From Syntrophomonadaceae bacterium (GTDB lineage: Bacteria > Bacillota > Syntrophomonadia > Syntrophomonadales > Syntrophomonadaceae), in the NCBI GenBank assembly GCA_012522705.1, contig JAAYJY010000124.1, forward strand, positions 1 through 8,381: a stretch of DNA of 8,381 bases, read 5' to 3'. The position numbers and the translations under genes are program-made. Positions 5,912 to 8,381 of this stretch are shown here, in pieces; position 1 is the stretch's first letter; the number at the start of each line of letters is the position of its first letter. The notes below the pieces were generated by a model. The model had not been told where the DNA came from. It saw nothing but the letters and a program-made list of their open reading frames with translations, and did not search any database.

Positions 5912-6396
5912 CAGCTGACCACCAGCCTTTTATCAACTTCCGCCTCTCCAAATATGAAGTTGTCCTGCTTGTAACGCTTGAGCACGAAATGGGTCACGGT
6001 GCTCTGCACATGTTCGAGGGTGGACAGCTTGTGAGATACGAAACGGGCCACTTCTTTCATGGTCCTGCCGCCCACGACTACCGACAGATCATAGGTGCCG
6101 CTCATGAGGTAGACACACCTCACCTCGGGGAAATGCTGTATCCTCTCCGCGATGGCATTGAATCCCTTCTCCCTCTCGGGGGTTACCTTGACGTCGATCA
6201 TGGCGGATACCTCGTCGACCCCCACGTTCTCCCAATTGATTATGGTCCCGTAACCGAGAATGATCTTGTCTTTCTCCATTTCTTCAATAGCCTTGGCAAT
6301 CACCTCTTCATTCTCATCCAGCATATTCGCCAGAGTCTTGGTACTGACACGGGCATCACGCTCCAACAGTTCCAGGATCCTCACTTTAAGTTCCAT
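5911..6396 (-). CDS. Lrp/AsnC-family transcriptional regulator (AlaR/YugG-like)
   Basis: This 161-aa amino-acid-responsive DNA-binding protein is of typical Lrp length. Residues 1-48 form the winged helix-turn-helix (MELKVRILELLERDARVS, then ANMLDENEEVIAKAIEEMEK). The RAM ligand/oligomerisation domain spans about 62-142 with GTYD at 100-103 and YLMSGTYDLSVVV as its core strand. The ATG at 6396 is chosen because AAGGAG (6405-6410) lies 8 nt upstream; a GTG at 6405 overlaps that site. It is the first gene of the T-box-controlled operon, and its stop overlaps the aminotransferase ATG. By analogy with B. subtilis AlaR it probably controls alanine metabolism, possibly this operon. No separate operator is evident, so this is inference. 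Confidence 0.9.
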   Translation of the reverse strand: MELKVRILELLERDARVSTKTLANMLDENEEVIAKAIEEMEKDKIILGYGTIINWENVGVDEVSAMIDVKVTPEREKGFNAIAERIQHFPEVRCVYLMSGTYDLSVVVGGRTMKEVARFVSHKLSTLEHVQSTVTHFVLKRYKQDNFIFGEAEVDKRLVVS

Positions 6397-6429
6397 ATCC
6401 CGCACTCCTTCTCAAATAAGTCTATTAAG

Positions 6430-6466
6430 AAAAACAAAAAACTCTCCTCCCATAAAGGGACGAGAG
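6430..6466 (-). terminator. T-box-controlled intrinsic terminator
   Basis: On the minus strand, CTCTCGTCCC (6466-6457) and GGGAGGAGAG (6451-6442) form a ten-position stem with one G-G mismatch and a TTTAT loop, followed by T6-G-T5 (6441-6430). It is the default structure of the T-box leader. When uncharged tRNA pairs with the T-box, the antiterminator should form instead and the regulator-aminotransferase operon is transcribed. Confidence 0.88.
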
Positions 6467-6665
6467 CCATTTCCCGCGGTACCACCCTAGTTGGCCATAT
6501 GACTATGACCCAGCTTGAACCGTTAACGGCGGCTACCGGCCGGCTTGGGGCCCAAGGCCTTAAAACCAGCGCTCCCAGGCGGCATTCATCATCAGCCCGC
6601 TGCCGGTTCCCACCCCACCCGGCTCTCTAGGAGTCAGCCCAATGATTACTATCCTGATCATCACT
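6430..6665 (-). promoter_or_regulatory. T-box riboswitch leader, probably tRNA-Ala specific
   Basis: This is a complete T-box in front of the Lrp/aminotransferase operon. The hallmark AGGGTGGTACCGCGG lies at 6488-6474, with the terminator after it. Stem I runs from 6665 to about 6569. It starts with a GATGA/GGGAG kink-turn pair, followed by the loop-E strand AGTA (6650-6647) opposite GAA (6587-6585). The distal AGAGAG bulge (about 6629-6624) and GGTGGGAACC distal loop follow. After GAA comes TGCCG. GCC (6583-6581), followed by a purine, is read as an alanine specifier; the overlapping UGC would be cysteine. The tRNA-binding bulge is UGGU, which pairs with an ACCA end, so the discriminator should be A, as in tRNA-Ala and not tRNA-Cys. 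An alanine signal also fits the downstream AlaR/AlaT-like genes. The role is antitermination on uncharged tRNA. Confidence 0.93.
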
Positions 6666-6684
6666 TTTTATTGAACTTCCGAAA

Positions 6685-6714
6685 ATACTAGCATTAATAT
6701 GTATGTTCCGTCAA
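6685..6714 (-). promoter_or_regulatory. Promoter of the T-box / regulator-aminotransferase operon
   Basis: On the minus strand, TTGACG (6714-6709, 5 of 6) is followed after 18 nt by TAGTAT (6690-6685, 4 of 6), preceded by TGC as an extended -10. Transcription would start near 6678, about 13 nt before stem I of the T-box, which is normal spacing for this riboswitch class. Confidence 0.65.
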
Positions 6715-6745
6715 GACCAATTGATGCAGGAAAGTCTTGGCTCCG

Positions 6746-6778
6746 GCAATAACTTGGGGACAGTCCCCAAGTTATTGC
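6746..6778. repeat. 33-bp perfect palindrome, REP-like (GGGGAC-n-GTCCCC)
   Basis: GCAATAACTTGGGGAC (6746-6761) and its exact reverse complement (6763-6778) flank a single central base. It lies between the UbiB-like stop (6838) and the operon promoter (6714). GGGGACnGTCCCC cores are common as dispersed palindromes in clostridial genomes and are often linked to REP-associated tyrosine transposases, which suggests a mobile repeat; that link is from general knowledge. No T-run follows on either strand, so it is not a classic terminator, although the stem could still pause polymerase or protect 3' ends. Confidence 0.7.
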
Positions 6779-6837
6779 TCTTTCAACAGCCTGCCAAGCC
6801 TGTAACGGCGGGAGCTGGGCCCACATCTGGAGGAAAT

Positions 6838-8381
6838 TCAAAATCGACCGCTCTTGATGATGGACCAGGTCAGTACCAGGCCCAGGATAAAAGCGGCCAG
6901 GAAACCCAGTTCCACCACCGGCAGGCGGGTCAGGAGGACACTATTGGCCTTATCGGCCAGCAGGGCGGTGCCCATGAGCAGGCTGCCGAGAATGATGGCC
7001 AAGGAAAGGCGGTTGGACATGACATCGAACTTGGCCGCCACCTTTTCCATATTTATTATCTCCGGCTTCAGCTTGATCTCGCCTTCGCTGACCAGGGCCA
7101 GTATCTTTTCCAGTTCGTCCGGTAAACCCCGGACCAGTCGGGCATAGTCGGCCACGCTGCGCCGGATCAGGGTCGCCAGGCGCCAAGGCGAGTATCTTTG
7201 TAACAAGACCCTTTTCCCGTAAGGCTCGGCAATCTTGACCAGGCTTATCTGCGGGTCCAGTTGGGTGACGATGCTTTCGATGGTCATCAGCATTTTCACT
7301 ACCAGTGACAACTCCGCCGGTATACGCACCTGGTAACGGGTAGACAGTTCCAGCAGTTCGGCCATGGCTTCCCCCAGCTTGATCTGGGGCAGAGGCATTC
7401 CATAATACTTCTTCTCCAGGCGGGCTACATCCCGGATTAATTCTGCCCGCCGTATGTATTGGGTACCGATGCCGATGGCCAGCAAGGCCCGGGTCACTGC
7501 CTCGGCATCATAATCCATCATCCCCAGCAGCAGATTTATACATTCTTCCTTTAGCACCTGATCAAGAACCCCAACCTGGCCAAAATCATAATAGATGATC
7601 TGACCGGTAGGGCTCACGGAGATATTGCCGGGATGGGGATCGGCGTGAAAGAAACCTCGTTCATAGATCTGGGTATACAGGGAAGCCAACAAGCTTTGAG
7701 CAATATCGGCAGTGTTAAGGTTGGAGGCCCGTAAGGCGTTGAAGTCAGAGATCTTGATGCCGCCGACGTACTCCAGGGTCAAGACCCGCTGGTTGGTATA
7801 ATCCCAGTAAACCCGGGGGATCAGCACATGAGGATCGTCGCGGTAATTGGTGAAAAATATGTCGGCGTTGCGGGCTTCCTGTTCAAAATCCAGCTCCCGC
7901 CGCACTGCTTCGGACAGTTCGGCGACGATCTCGCTGACTCTGTAGAGACTGCCCCAGGCGGTCCTTTTCTCCAACAGCCGTCCCATATCCGCCAGAATCA
8001 GCAAATCGGTTTCTATGGCCTTAGCGATACCTGGGCGCTGCACTTTGAGCACTACTTCCTCGCCGCTGTTTAGCACCGCCCGATGTACCTGGGCGATGGA
8101 GGCAGCCGCCAGAGGGACTGGGTCGATGAAGGCAAATGCCTGCTCGACTTCGATTCCGCTCTCACGGCAAACCGCCATCACCGCTTGGAAAGAAACCGGG
8201 GGGACCTCATTCTGCAGTTTCTCCAGTTCGGCAATGTATTCCGGCCCCAACAGATCAGGGCGAATGCTGAGCAGCTGCCCCAGTTTGACGAAGGTCGGAC
8301 CCAACTCTACCAGGGCTATGCGCAGTCGCTGGGGTGTACCGGGCCCGGGCCCTCCCTCCCCACCGTCCGGGGCTTTCCAAC
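6838..8381 (-). CDS. UbiB/AarF/ABC1-family atypical kinase, 5' end outside window
   Basis: This is a membrane-anchored protein-kinase-like ATPase of the UbiB family. The frame is open to the right edge: codons from 8379 give a sequence ending in RLRIALVEL before GPTFVKLGQ. The start is therefore off the window and a TTG at 8304 is not the real start. Residues are counted from that TTG. The family KxGQ motif is at 7-10 (KLGQ), followed by the Ala-rich loop AAASIAQVHRA (67-77), which replaces the glycine-rich loop of ordinary kinases. The ion-pair lysine is K87 (VVLKV), the catalytic-loop counterpart is HADPHPGN (220-227) and the DFG motif is at 240-242. The last 55 residues form two hydrophobic segments, consistent with C-terminal membrane anchoring. 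In quinone-making bacteria such proteins support isoprenoid-quinone synthesis; in clostridia the role is unclear. It ends 124 bp before the T-box operon promoter and appears to be a separate transcription unit. Confidence 0.93.
   Translation of the reverse strand, partial: WKAPDGGEGGPGPGTPQRLRIALVELGPTFVKLGQLLSIRPDLLGPEYIAELEKLQNEVPPVSFQAVMAVCRESGIEVEQAFAFIDPVPLAAASIAQVHRAVLNSGEEVVLKVQRPGIAKAIETDLLILADMGRLLEKRTAWGSLYRVSEIVAELSEAVRRELDFEQEARNADIFFTNYRDDPHVLIPRVYWDYTNQRVLTLEYVGGIKISDFNALRASNLNTADIAQSLLASLYTQIYERGFFHADPHPGNISVSPTGQIIYYDFGQVGVLDQVLKEECINLLLGMMDYDAEAVTRALLAIGIGTQYIRRAELIRDVARLEKKYYGMPLPQIKLGEAMAELLELSTRYQVRIPAELSLVVKMLMTIESIVTQLDPQISLVKIAEPYGKRVLLQRYSPWRLATLIRRSVADYARLVRGLPDELEKILALVSEGEIKLKPEIINMEKVAAKFDVMSNRLSLAIILGSLLMGTALLADKANSVLLTRLPVVELGFLAAFILGLVLTWSIIKSGRF

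Noticed and set aside
4715..5974. A 419-codon plus-strand open frame opposite the aminotransferase and regulator
   Set aside because: It lies antisense to two genes with full catalytic and domain motifs. Its product has no recognisable domain and a composition rich in G, Q, H and R, typical of an antisense shadow.
6838..8304. TTG at 8304 as the start of the UbiB-like gene
   Set aside because: The same frame continues upstream to the window edge with family-like sequence (RLRIALVEL before GPTFVKLGQ) and no ribosome binding site precedes the TTG.

Overview
The window reads as chromosomal DNA of a Gram-positive, low-to-mid-GC Clostridia-type bacterium. Three signs support this: a complete T-box leader, an intact DnaD-family primosome gene (a Firmicutes family) and strong AGGAGG/GGAGG ribosome binding sites. 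The overall GC content is moderate, so a syntrophic or anaerobic clostridial lineage such as Syntrophomonadaceae or Peptococcaceae is plausible. That placement is inference. All seven protein genes lie on the minus strand, so transcription runs from the right edge to the left edge.

Right to left, the layout is as follows. (1) 6838-8381 is a UbiB/AarF/ABC1 atypical kinase whose 5' end is outside the window. (2) A 33-bp perfect palindrome of the GGGGAC-n-GTCCCC type lies at 6746-6778. (3) A promoter and a full T-box riboswitch occupy about 6430-6714. (4) An Lrp/AsnC-type regulator (5911-6396) overlaps by one base a class I PLP aminotransferase (4736-5911). The pair resembles Bacillus yugG-yugH (alaR-alaT), and the T-box specifier and discriminator evidence best fits tRNA-Ala, so I read this as an alanine-starvation-induced alanine biosynthesis operon. 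(5) A 158-aa protein of unknown function lies at 4122-4598. (6) A beta-CASP metallo-beta-lactamase RNase lies at 2470-4071, with its own promoter inside a perfect dyad. (7) A 350-bp gene-free stretch at 2124-2469 appears to hold a plus-strand structured RNA, a minus-strand terminator and the promoter of the next gene. (8) A DnaD-domain protein lies at 906-2072. (9) The N-terminal two thirds of a DnaB-type replicative helicase, running off the left edge, lies at 1-797.

Functionally, the left part is a primosome module: DnaD-like loader or organiser plus a DnaB-like helicase with a divergent Walker A. The centre is an RNA-processing enzyme with an orphan neighbour. The right part is an amino-acid operon under tRNA control next to a membrane-anchored kinase-like protein. 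I see no CRISPR array, prophage structural gene, intact insertion sequence, rRNA or tRNA gene. The points most worth following up are the unclassified intergenic RNA at about 2285-2455 and the alanine T-box reading.
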